Shown in pieces: positions 8,607 through 16,129 of a stretch of 40,686 nt of DNA (position 1 is the stretch's first letter; the number at the start of each line of letters is the position of its first letter). The notes under the pieces are model-generated. The model ran no database searches. It was not told where the DNA came from and worked only from the letters and a program-made list of their open reading frames with translations. Source of the DNA: CAZUVM01 sp964623885 (GTDB lineage Bacteria > Verrucomicrobiota > Verrucomicrobiia > Limisphaerales > UBA8199); the NCBI GenBank assembly GCA_964623885.1, contig CAZUVM010000054.1:1-40686 (forward strand), read 5' to 3'. Made by a program: the position numbers and the translations under genes.

Positions 8607-9674
8607 ATGAAACAATACACCGTCGTCGTCGTCGGCATGGGCAAACGCGGCATGCACCATGCCGCCGCGTTCAATGCCAATACCCGGTTCAAGGTGACCG
8701 GCATTTGCGATATCGATCAGAAACGTCTCGATGAGGCAGCGGCTAAGTTGGGCGGGCCGCAAAAAGGCACCGATGCCGCAGCGCTGGCGAAGGCACTCAA
8801 GCCGGATGTTTTCTGCTTCTGCACCATGCCGCATCTGCGGACTCCGTTCATCAAGGCGGCGATCGAGGGCGGCGCCAGGCTGGTGGCTTTTGAAAAGCCG
8901 GTGGCGCTGACCAGCACCGAGCTGTTCGCCATTCGCGACCTGCTGACCAAGGCCGGTGTCAAAGCGGTGGTGAGTCATCAACATCGCTACGGCAAGCATT
9001 ACCAAAAGGTGAAAGAGATCGTTGCCAGCGGCGCGTTGGGCCGGGTGCATACCGTTTACGGGACGGCGACGGGTTGGATGACCCACATGCTTTCTCACCT
9101 GATCGATTACACCTGCTGGTTTAATGATTACACGCCGGCCACCTGGGCCATCGCACAGGCCGCGGGCACGGTCAAATTCGCCGATAACCATCCCTCGCCG
9201 GATTATGTGGCTGGGTTTGTGCAATTCAACAACGGCGTGCGCGGAATTTATGAATGCGGCGCCGGCGCTCCCGATCAGCCCGAAGTAGCTAAGTGGTGGG
9301 GCAAGAATCGGATGGGTGCGCAGGGCACCGAAGGTTTCGCCGAGGTGCTGACGAACGGCGGTTGGCGAGCAGTCACCAAATCAGGCGGGTATCAATCCGG
9401 TGAAGGCGTGATGAATTACGATCAGGACATGCCGCCATACATCCAGGAAATGGCGGATTGGCTCGACGGCACGCGCGTGCATCAATGCAATTTGGAACAT
9501 GCCGCGCTCGGGGCGGAGATTATGCTGGCTTTGCAACGCAGCGCCGCGCTCGGCGGGCAGATCGCCCTGCCGCTCACCGGGTCCATGGACGAACAAGCCC
9601 TGCTCAAAAAACAACTTGCGGGTCATCCAGTCCTGGTCTCAACCGAACAGAATAAAAAAGAATTCGGCTTGTAG
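8607..9674 (+). CDS. Gfo/Idh/MocA family oxidoreductase
   Basis: A 355-aa NAD(P)-dependent sugar dehydrogenase. The Rossmann glycine motif is VVVGMGKRGMHHAAAFN (8-24), followed by the acidic ICDIDQKR turn. The family's EKP motif is at 96-98 (FEKPVALT), carrying the catalytic-site lysine. HQHRYGKHY and the C-terminal substrate-binding sheet follow. I start at ATG 8607; the open frame reaches 8502 but those codons lie in the upstream gene and the repeat. With the preceding aminotransferase it may form an oxidation-then-transamination pair on a sugar nucleotide or cyclitol. Substrate is not determinable. Confidence 0.9.
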   Translation: MKQYTVVVVGMGKRGMHHAAAFNANTRFKVTGICDIDQKRLDEAAAKLGGPQKGTDAAALAKALKPDVFCFCTMPHLRTPFIKAAIEGGARLVAFEKPVALTSTELFAIRDLLTKAGVKAVVSHQHRYGKHYQKVKEIVASGALGRVHTVYGTATGWMTHMLSHLIDYTCWFNDYTPATWAIAQAAGTVKFADNHPSPDYVAGFVQFNNGVRGIYECGAGAPDQPEVAKWWGKNRMGAQGTEGFAEVLTNGGWRAVTKSGGYQSGEGVMNYDQDMPPYIQEMADWLDGTRVHQCNLEHAALGAEIMLALQRSAALGGQIALPLTGSMDEQALLKKQLAGHPVLVSTEQNKKEFGL

Positions 9675-9703
9675 GTGGCGACCTTGGAAGCGCAGAACGG
9701 AAA

Positions 9704-9720
9704 GCGACGGAATGCGTCGC
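9704..9720. other. small hairpin in 255-base gap
   Basis: GCGACG-gaatg-CGTCGC is a 6-bp stem about 30 bases after the dehydrogenase stop, possibly part of its terminator. The remainder of 9675-9929 contains no credible gene. Its last third becomes AT-richer and probably holds the promoter for the small membrane protein at 9930. Confidence 0.35.
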
Positions 9721-9929
9721 CCTCCAAACGCTTCGCGAGATTCGGAAATGGGTTCCAAACGCCCGGTCCATTGTAGTCGGGAGATCAGCGCTGCTTTACC
9801 AGGATCGACGAGGGTTTCCACGCAAGAGTTGGCCTTAAATCACCCCATAGCCCGATGGACGCTGGGACTTTAGCGTAATTTAAAGAACCAGACATCCGAA
9901 ACAGAAACGAAATTCAACAAGGAGTTAGT

Positions 9930-10097
9930 ATGTTGCTTACCCTCGCAGTTATTCTCATCGTGCTGTGGTTGCTGGGGATGATTACGTCGTACACACTGGG
10001 TGGTTGGCTGCACTTGCTGCTGATCGTGGCGATCATTGCGTTCGTAGTGCGCTTAATCGCCGGCCCGCCGCGTCCGCCCATGGCGCCGCCCTACTGA
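9930..10097 (+). CDS. Small membrane protein, lmo0937/DUF5670 family
   Basis: A 55-aa protein, below usual gene-finder limits, starting at ATG 9930 with a good Shine-Dalgarno AAGGAG six bases upstream. It has two hydrophobic helices: LTLAVILIVLWLLGM (4-17) and LHLLLIVAIIAFVVRLIAG (27-45). The central YTLGGWLHLLL segment is characteristic of the lmo0937/DUF5670 family. The tail is proline-rich (GPPRPPMAPPY). Function is unknown; members are often isolated genes, as here. Confidence is high that it is a real gene because of the ribosome binding site and family pattern together. Confidence 0.85.
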   Translation: MLLTLAVILIVLWLLGMITSYTLGGWLHLLLIVAIIAFVVRLIAGPPRPPMAPPY

Positions 10098-10110
10098 CGC
10101 TGCGTTTGAC

Positions 10111-10974
10111 TCAAGTAGTCTCCGACAATCTCAATTGAGGTGAGCCGGGCCACAGGAAATTCTTCAACTCATAGAGTTCGAGGGAGAACGGAATGTACCC
10201 GCCGTAGCCAAGCAGCGGCATCTTGAAAACGTGCAGGAACTGCGCGCCAGGCGTGTGGTATTGCCATTGCGGCCAGGAATAGTAGTTCCACATCTCCCAG
10301 AAAAATCCGCAAATCAGCGCGCCCGAACCAAGACACACGACAGGTCGCCAATCTCCGTGTTTTAGATTCTGCAACAAGTGCGGCCGCCGCAGCCATGCGC
10401 TGATCGGCTCGAAAATTAAGACCAGCGAGCACCATACCAAAGGATAGAAATAATGCGGCCAGACGAGCATCAAAGCCAGCATGCCCAGTCCTGTCAGCAG
10501 CAGCCTGATCTGCACGCGCCGAGTGCTCCGCAGACGTGGGCCGCTGGGGAACCGTCCAACCCAGCGAAAAGTTCGCACGAGTTCCGCGGTCTCGAATACC
10601 GCCGGCATCACCGTGGAGAAGCAAATCGTGCACAGCAAATAATACTCAACCTCAGTAAAAGAATTGCTGCCCAGGTACTCCCAATTCCCGGTGCGTTGGT
10701 TTATGACCTCGAACATCCACCAAACGGGCGATGATGCGACAAACAGAAGCGCGAAGTCCCTGCGTGAACGGGTCCAAATCGAACTACCGGTACGGCTGGC
10801 GACGATGCCGTCAACGATGAGGATGTACCCGAGCCAGAGCGGGAAAAAGAGGTAAGCCGTGCGTGTGCCCGGCAAAGTCCAGTTCAACGGCCAGCAAACC
10901 ACCAACAGCAACACGCCCACCCACCAGTGGGGAAGCCACGCAACCGACCGCTTAATGGATTGCGTGCCATTCAT
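10111..10974 (-). CDS. Polytopic membrane protein of unknown function
   Basis: A 287-aa protein with roughly eight hydrophobic helices, for example WWVGVLLLVVCWPLNW near residues 17-32, and LFFPLWLGYILIVDG. Aromatic-rich loops contain WWMFEVINQRTGNWEYLG, EVEYYLLCTICFSTVMPAVFE and FFWEMWNYYSWPQWQYH. The conserved-looking Glu/Asn/Trp residues in these loops suggest an enzyme or cofactor-binding membrane protein, but I do not recognise the family. ATG 10974 opens the frame directly before a basic then hydrophobic segment. It is convergent with the small membrane gene, with 13 bases between stops. The upstream gap carries paired palindromic repeats. Confidence 0.75.
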   Translation of the reverse strand: MNGTQSIKRSVAWLPHWWVGVLLLVVCWPLNWTLPGTRTAYLFFPLWLGYILIVDGIVASRTGSSIWTRSRRDFALLFVASSPVWWMFEVINQRTGNWEYLGSNSFTEVEYYLLCTICFSTVMPAVFETAELVRTFRWVGRFPSGPRLRSTRRVQIRLLLTGLGMLALMLVWPHYFYPLVWCSLVLIFEPISAWLRRPHLLQNLKHGDWRPVVCLGSGALICGFFWEMWNYYSWPQWQYHTPGAQFLHVFKMPLLGYGGYIPFSLELYELKNFLWPGSPQLRLSETT

Positions 10975-11042
10975 TACGTATGGAAGGTTGGGCCCGCGAG
11001 ACGCAATTTCAAGCTTCGACTGCCCGCCATTTGAGTATGGTT

Positions 11043-11121
11043 GGGGACACCGAGGACGGTGTCCCTACCGCTGAGCCACACACGCGCTGGCTGGTAGGGG
11101 CGCAGTCCTCGGCGTCCCTAA
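11043..11121. repeat. inverted pair of GGGGAC...GTCCC palindromic repeats
   Basis: Copy 1 (11043-11069) has an 8-bp stem, GGGACACC/GGTGTCCC, around GAGGAC and ends TACC. Copy 2 (11093-11121) is the same element in the opposite orientation. The two together form a larger cruciform-like inverted repeat. They lie between the divergent membrane-protein and SDR genes. The single copy at 7250-7270 belongs to the same family. Confidence 0.7.
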
Positions 11122-11214
11122 TTTCATAGTGAGGGCGCATTCGCGCTTTAAAACAGCTATCGCCGATCCTGATTCCACTAAGGTATTTCCAGTGCTATGG
11201 TCCGCAACGTCATT

Positions 11215-11979
11215 ATGAGCGATTGGGCACTCATCACCGGAGCATCGGCTGGAATCGGGCACGAGTTAGCCAGGATCTTTGCCGAGAACCATCATAATCT
11301 CATCTTGGTGTCGCGGAACGAAGCGCGGCTGCAGACTCTGGCAGCTGAATTGCGAAACCAGCACAAGATCGAAACCATGGTCCTGCCCAAAGATCTCGCT
11401 CGTCCAAATGCCGCTTCCGAAATTTTCAGCGCCACGGCCAATACGCCCGTCTCAGTGCTCGTGAACAACGCGGGGTTCGGCAATTATGGGCCGTTCGCAA
11501 CTGCCAGTTTGGAACTGCAAACTGAGATGATGCAGGTGAACATGACCGCCCTGGTACAGTTAACCCATGTCTTTCTGCAGCCCATGCTTGCCCAAAAGCG
11601 CGGTCGGATTCTGAACGTCGCTTCGACCGCAGCGTTCCAGCCAGGTCCGCTAATAAACGTTTATTATGCCAGCAAAGCTTTCGTCTATTCGTTTTCGTAT
11701 GCGCTCGCCAACGAACTGACAGGCACCGGGGTGACGGTCACGGCCCTATGCCCGGGCACGACTCGCACCGAGTTTTTCGAACGCGCGAACATTCACATGA
11801 AAAGGCCATGGCCTTTGATGGATGCGCGCACGGTGGCGCTTCAAGGATATCGCGGAATGATAAAAGGCAAACGCGTCGTCGTCCCGGGGTTGATGAACCG
11901 GATTATGTCCATCCTCTCCCCCTGCGCCCCGGTTTGTGTGACCTCGGCCATTGTGCGCCACATTCACGAGCGTGGTTGA
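11215..11979 (+). CDS. Short-chain dehydrogenase/reductase (SDR)
   Basis: A 254-aa classical SDR. The cofactor motif TGASAGIG lies near the N-terminus (ALITGASAGIGHELA) and the structural NNAG motif in VLVNNAGFGNYG. The catalytic Ser lies in LNVASTAAF and the YxxxK pair in NVYYASKAF. The C-terminal PGTTRTEFF is the usual post-catalytic proline-glycine loop. Members of this type often act on acyl or keto substrates; the actual substrate is unknown. I prefer ATG 11215 (MSDWALITG), which places the Rossmann strand at the N-terminus; an ATG at 11197 adds six residues. Confidence 0.9.
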   Translation: MSDWALITGASAGIGHELARIFAENHHNLILVSRNEARLQTLAAELRNQHKIETMVLPKDLARPNAASEIFSATANTPVSVLVNNAGFGNYGPFATASLELQTEMMQVNMTALVQLTHVFLQPMLAQKRGRILNVASTAAFQPGPLINVYYASKAFVYSFSYALANELTGTGVTVTALCPGTTRTEFFERANIHMKRPWPLMDARTVALQGYRGMIKGKRVVVPGLMNRIMSILSPCAPVCVTSAIVRHIHERG

Positions 11980-12035
11980 CTGTGATTTACAACCTTTCGC
12001 TTCCTGCTCCTTTTGTCTATCCTGTGCGGCGGCAT

Positions 12036-12803
12036 ATGCAGTGTATCTGTAAAAAGCAGGCGTGGAATTTCCTCGTCCTCTTGTTCGCGGCCGCCCTCGC
12101 AGGATGTTCCGGGACCCACTCCGAGCGCGACTTCACGCGTATTCCAACCCCGCTTCCCCCAGCCTTTCTAGTCGGTCCGGCTGCGGTGTTTCTCACCAAC
12201 ACCGTCGGGTTCAGTGCGCAGGTCGAAACCAGGACTGGTAATTTGGTGACTGAAGAAAACGGTTCGCGCGGACAGCTTCTTGGCTCAGGGTCGAAGCTGA
12301 TTTTTGCACCTGTTCACGATAAGACGGAAGAGAAGAAATCTCGCGGCGGGAATTTCCTTTTTATCTGGGATGTCGCGCAAGGGCGCGGGTACCTCCTTAG
12401 TGAAGCCTTGCAAGGATATGCGCCCCTTTCCTCCGACCTCCGCGCGACCAATGTAGTCGGGCGGACATCCGCAAACCCCGGCCATGTGGCCGATTTCACA
12501 ACAGTTCAAATGAACAACGGAACCGCTGAGACTTTTCAGGTGGTGTGGTCGGCCGATGCCAAAGCCGTTCCGCTGCATATCAACTCCATTTCCAACGCCA
12601 TCCCGCTGACGGTCAGTGTTTCAAAAGCACGTCTCGAACCCGTCGCCGCGGACCTGTTCTCCCCGCCGGACGGCTTCGCCAAGTACGACAGCCCGGAAGC
12701 GTTGGTGGACGAATTGGCCGCGCGCCAGCGAAACCTGAGACGCAAGCAACCAGTGAGCGACCTGGAATTGCTGCAGAGCCTGCAGCACCAGCAGGGACAC
12801 TGA
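12036..12803 (+). CDS. Putative lipoprotein of unknown function
   Basis: A 255-aa secreted protein. Residues 1-24 form a lipoprotein signal peptide: KK, then AWNFLVLLFAAALAGC, with lipobox L-A-G-C at 21-24. The mature part contains SRGQLLGSGSKLIFAPVHD, a beta-rich stretch through LFIWDVAQGRGYLLSEALQGYAP, and a conserved-looking middle part with VWSADAKAVPLHI and LTVSVSKARLEPVAADLFSP. The C-terminus is a charged helix (VDELAARQRNLRRKQ). The frame is open back to 11748 but that overlaps the SDR gene. I do not recognise a named family; a periplasmic, outer-membrane-anchored role is inferred only from the lipobox. Confidence 0.8.
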   Translation: MQCICKKQAWNFLVLLFAAALAGCSGTHSERDFTRIPTPLPPAFLVGPAAVFLTNTVGFSAQVETRTGNLVTEENGSRGQLLGSGSKLIFAPVHDKTEEKKSRGGNFLFIWDVAQGRGYLLSEALQGYAPLSSDLRATNVVGRTSANPGHVADFTTVQMNNGTAETFQVVWSADAKAVPLHINSISNAIPLTVSVSKARLEPVAADLFSPPDGFAKYDSPEALVDELAARQRNLRRKQPVSDLELLQSLQHQQGH

Positions 12804-12835
12804 GCAGACTCGGCTCGGACGGACGACGGAGTTTT

Positions 12836-13516
12836 TCAGCGGGAATACTCGTCCAGCTTTTGCGCCAACTCGCCGGCCGCCTGGCTCGGCTTGGCTTTGC
12901 CTTCGAAAAGAATCTCCGGTGTCGTGAGGAACTGGCTGTAATAAGTCACGTTCGCCTTGGTGTCCGGCGAAAGGGCGTCGCCGCGAATAGAAACCCCGCC
13001 GTATAAACCAGCCGTATCGCTATAAACCAGCGCGAGCGGTTCGGTAGAGGAGATGGTGGCCCCGGCACCCGCTGTGACATTGCCGGCAGTGCCGCTGGCA
13101 TCGCCGCCGAAATCGAACACGCCATTAGCGAGCTGCCGGATCGAATTTGTGTTCATTAACAGCACCACTACGAAGGATTGTTGCTCACCAATCTGGAAGC
13201 CGAGGCTGGCCTCATTGGCACTGATGAAAGCCGGCGCGCTCCAGCGGCTGGTTTGAGCATCGCGCACCATGACAACGCCGCTTCCGCCCTGATAGGCAAA
13301 GAGGAAACCAGCCTTGGTGCGGTCCAGCAGAATGACGCCTTTGGCGTCGCGCAGGCTTTGCGGCGGGATGCGGTGATCGGGTTTGGCGTGACCAGGATTC
13401 GAAGCCGCGCCGCGAAGCAGACTTCGGTTACGGACTTTGAGAGCTCGGTTTCGGTAACCCCTCAATGTTTGGTGGGGCCGCCTCGCCGAGGCGGCCGGGG
13501 AACGGCCCATTGGCAA
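12836..13516 (-). CDS. SYLF/Ysc84 lipid-binding-domain protein, apparently missing its native N-terminus
   Basis: The region from about residue 50 is a clear SYLF domain: RIPPQSLRDAKGVILL, KAGFLFAYQGGSGVVMVRD, WSAPAFISANEASLGFQIG, then NVTAGAGATI, ALVYSDTAGLYGGVSIRGD and the C-terminal YYSQFLTTPEILFEG. SYLF proteins bind phosphoinositides or membranes; bacterial ones are usually exported. Here there is no signal peptide, and the first 15 or so codons fall inside palindromic repeats (13476-13522). The usual helix ahead of the IPPxxL motif is also missing or degenerate. Either translation starts internally at a weak codon or the gene has lost its 5' end to repeat insertion. Confidence 0.65.
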   Translation of the reverse strand: MPMGRSPAASARRPHQTLRGYRNRALKVRNRSLLRGAASNPGHAKPDHRIPPQSLRDAKGVILLDRTKAGFLFAYQGGSGVVMVRDAQTSRWSAPAFISANEASLGFQIGEQQSFVVVLLMNTNSIRQLANGVFDFGGDASGTAGNVTAGAGATISSTEPLALVYSDTAGLYGGVSIRGDALSPDTKANVTYYSQFLTTPEILFEGKAKPSQAAGELAQKLDEYSR

Positions 13517-13522
13517 CGGGCC
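13476..13522. repeat. two adjacent GC-rich palindromes at the 5' edge of the SYLF gene
   Basis: GGCCGCCTC (13476-13484) and GAGGCGGCC (13488-13496) form a 9-bp stem with a 3-base loop. GGCCC...GGGCC (13504-13522) encloses an ATTGGCAAC core. The second resembles GGCCAATTGGCAACGCC near 16886. They occupy the divergent gap between the SYLF frame and the octaheme cytochrome gene and overlap the open frame of the former. Confidence 0.65.
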
Positions 13523-13603
13523 CTACCCAACTGAAGCCATTACATCGGTTCGGTTATTTCCCCTTTCACGCTCAATTCTCGCTTGTATAGACTCAATCTG
13601 ACC

Positions 13604-15985
13604 ATGGCTGGAAATGGCAGGCCAAATAAGCAGCGTGATTCGCGCCGGAAAGCGCGATGGCCGGCCGTGGTTTTCGGCCTGGCTCTGGCGGCCGGAATTG
13701 TTGTGCTGGTGATTGAGTCAGGCTTGTTGACGTGGCCAAAGAGCCCGGCGGCTCAGACCGTTGCGGCCGTGGCGTCTCCAAGCGGTTCAGCAATTCCCGA
13801 CGCGGAAGTATTCGCCCAATACGGCGGCTCGGCCAGTTGCCGCGAATGTCACGAAGAAGCGTATGACCTTTGGCAAAACTCGCATCACGGCCTCGCGGAA
13901 CGCCGAATCGATCCAACTCAGGATCGCGCGGCTTTCGACCCGCCGCGAACCTTCCATCATGGCAGCCAAAGTTCGGAACTTCGCTGGAGCAACGAAGTCC
14001 CGCTGGTGACCGCGGTCGGGTTGTCCGGCAAACCTGAAACACATGCTATTCAGAGGGTGATCGGTGAGGACCCGCTGCGCCAATTCCTGATCCCTTTTCC
14101 AGCAGGCCGGTGGCAGACACTCGAGGCCAGTTTCGATCCGCGTTCCAACCAATGGTTCAATGTTTATGGCAACGAGGACCGCCGGCCGGGCGAGTGGGGC
14201 CATTGGACCGGACGCGGCATGAATTGGAATTCGATGTGCGCCGCTTGCCACAATACGCGGCTGCGAAAGAATTACGACGAGGCGGCGGATCGTTATCAAA
14301 CCGTCATGGCCGAAATGAGCGTCGGATGTGAGTCCTGCCACGGCCCGCTCGCATCGCATAACCAATGGCAAAAGCAGTTCGGAAAGTCGGGCCGCAAAGA
14401 TCCAACCGTTTCCAAAGCGACGCACACCCAGGTAATGGATTATTGCGGGTTTTGCCATGCGCGGCGCACGGAACTGACCGGCGACTTCAAACCGGGCGAT
14501 CCGTTTCTGGATCATTTTGATCTGGTCGTGGTGGACCACAGCGAACGCTATTACGCCGATGGCCAAATCCGGGATGAGGATTACGAATATGGTTCGTTTT
14601 TAGGAAGCCGGATGCACGCGCGGGGAGTTTACTGTCTCGATTGCCACAACCCGCATTCCATGAAGACTATTCTGCCGGGCAACTGGCTATGCCTGCGCTG
14701 TCACAATGGCGGCGACACGAATGCGCCTGTGATCAATCCGGTAACGCACAGCCGTCACAAGGTTTTTGGTTTTGATACCAACGGTCAGCCCGTCAACCTG
14801 GACCTCGCGATCTATAAGCCCAAAGAAATTCAGGAAACCGGCGGCGAGTGTGTCAACTGCCACATGCCGCAAACGGTGTACATGCAGCGGCATTGGCGGC
14901 ACGATCACGGTTTCAACAGCCCCGACCCGCTCCTCACGAAACAATTCGGCATTCCGAACGCGTGCAACCGTTGTCATGCGGACAAAACGGTGGATTGGGC
15001 GATGAAATATTGCGATGAATGGTATGGCCCGAAAATGGATCGCCCGACCCGGCGCCGTACCCTGGTGATGGCCAACGCGCAACGTGATGCTCCACAAGCG
15101 CGGCAGGAATTGCTGGATTGGCTGAAGCAGGAGGATCTGCCGTACTGGCAAGCAGTCACGCTCCGCTTTCTTGCGCCCTGGGCGCAGCGATCGGACGTGA
15201 GCGCTGTTTTGGTTGGTAATCTTGCAAACACCAATGCCCTCGTGCGCACCGCCGCCGCTGCGTCTCTCGAATCCGCCGTAGCCCAGTTGGCGCTGAAGGA
15301 GGCGCTCGAAGGTCGTCTTGCTGACCCGGTACGCAGTGTGCGCCTGGCCGCGGCTTCATGCTTGCGCGCGACCCTGGATCCAAACTCGCCCGCCGGTCGC
15401 GAATTCCAGCAATTCCTTAACGTCGGCGCGGATCAGCCAACCGGGCAATTGCAGAAAGGCATCTATCATTTTTCGCGCAACGAGTTTGATGCGGCATTGC
15501 CTCACTTCCAGAAAGCGGCGGCTTGGGACCCTTACTCGGCTCCGCTGCGCCAGGAACTAGCCGTCTGCTTCAGCGCGCTGAACCAACCGCAGGAGGCAGC
15601 CGAGGCCCTGAAAGAAGCTTGCCGGCTTGCACCGCAGGATGCTGAGTCCCACTACAAACTCGGCCTTGCGCGCAATGAATTAGGGGATTTACCCGGCGCC
15701 GTCGCGGAGCTGGAGATAGCCGTCAAATTAGAGCCTCGGCACGCTTTGGCGTGGTACAATCTTGGGCTGGCACAAAACGCGCTTGGAAAGCCGGAATCGG
15801 CAATCGAGTCTTTGTTGCACGCGGAATCTATCGCGCCGGAGGATGCGCGGATTCCTTATGCCCGGGCGACCATCCTGGCCCAACTCAATCGGCCGCGCGA
15901 CGCCGCTGCCGCCGCGCGACGAGCATTGGAGTTGGAACCAAAATTCGAGCAAGCAAAGCAACTCCTGGAGACACTGGGGAACTGA
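13604..15985 (+). CDS. Octaheme c-type cytochrome with HEAT-like and TPR repeats
   Basis: A 793-aa exported protein. A basic N-terminus is followed by a membrane anchor (WPAVVFGLALAAGIVVLVI, about 19-37). Eight CxxCH heme c motifs lie near residues 79 (CRECH), 212, 242, 281, 344, 363, 416 and 454, with a 130-residue spacer after the first. Residues about 510-600 look HEAT-like (VRSVRLAAASCLRATL), and from about 630 TPR repeats follow (DAESHYKLGLARNELGDL, ALAWYNLGLAQNALG). The heme part resembles the cytochrome c554-type multiheme proteins, and the C-terminus is a protein-interaction scaffold. It is likely periplasmic and anchored; partner and substrate are unknown. ATG 13604 is preferred to a TTG at 13583. 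Confidence 0.9.
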   Translation: MAGNGRPNKQRDSRRKARWPAVVFGLALAAGIVVLVIESGLLTWPKSPAAQTVAAVASPSGSAIPDAEVFAQYGGSASCRECHEEAYDLWQNSHHGLAERRIDPTQDRAAFDPPRTFHHGSQSSELRWSNEVPLVTAVGLSGKPETHAIQRVIGEDPLRQFLIPFPAGRWQTLEASFDPRSNQWFNVYGNEDRRPGEWGHWTGRGMNWNSMCAACHNTRLRKNYDEAADRYQTVMAEMSVGCESCHGPLASHNQWQKQFGKSGRKDPTVSKATHTQVMDYCGFCHARRTELTGDFKPGDPFLDHFDLVVVDHSERYYADGQIRDEDYEYGSFLGSRMHARGVYCLDCHNPHSMKTILPGNWLCLRCHNGGDTNAPVINPVTHSRHKVFGFDTNGQPVNLDLAIYKPKEIQETGGECVNCHMPQTVYMQRHWRHDHGFNSPDPLLTKQFGIPNACNRCHADKTVDWAMKYCDEWYGPKMDRPTRRRTLVMANAQRDAPQARQELLDWLKQEDLPYWQAVTLRFLAPWAQRSDVSAVLVGNLANTNALVRTAAAASLESAVAQLALKEALEGRLADPVRSVRLAAASCLRATLDPNSPAGREFQQFLNVGADQPTGQLQKGIYHFSRNEFDAALPHFQKAAAWDPYSAPLRQELAVCFSALNQPQEAAEALKEACRLAPQDAESHYKLGLARNELGDLPGAVAELEIAVKLEPRHALAWYNLGLAQNALGKPESAIESLLHAESIAPEDARIPYARATILAQLNRPRDAAAAARRALELEPKFEQAKQLLETLGN

Positions 15986-16021
15986 GCGATTGCCGGAAAC
16001 CGTCTTAGAGCGTGTTGTAGA

Positions 16022-16107
16022 AATTGTTGGAGACGACGTGAGAGGAGTCTCTGATCTTTCTAGAAACGGCTTGGAATTCGAGACTCCTCACGGCGTCTCC
16101 TACAATT
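16022..16107. repeat. long inverted repeat between convergent genes
   Basis: The 30-base left arm (16022-16051) and 28-base right arm (16080-16107) are near-perfect inverse copies: AATTGTNGGAGACG, then a CGTGAG and GGAGTCTC part. They differ at two bases plus a two-base indel, around a 28-base loop. The repeat lies between the cytochrome stop (15985) and the yebC stop (16130), so it could act as a bidirectional terminator or be a small mobile palindromic element. Confidence 0.7.
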
Positions 16108-16129
16108 AACGGTTTTTTAAAACGTTCTC

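Noticed and set aside
7249..11121. CRISPR array
   Set aside because: The repeats are few, palindromic, of both orientations and not regularly spaced, and no cas gene is present.
11748..12035. Long N-terminal extension of the lipoprotein frame
   Set aside because: It overlaps the SDR gene in another frame, while the lipoprotein signal starts at ATG 12036.
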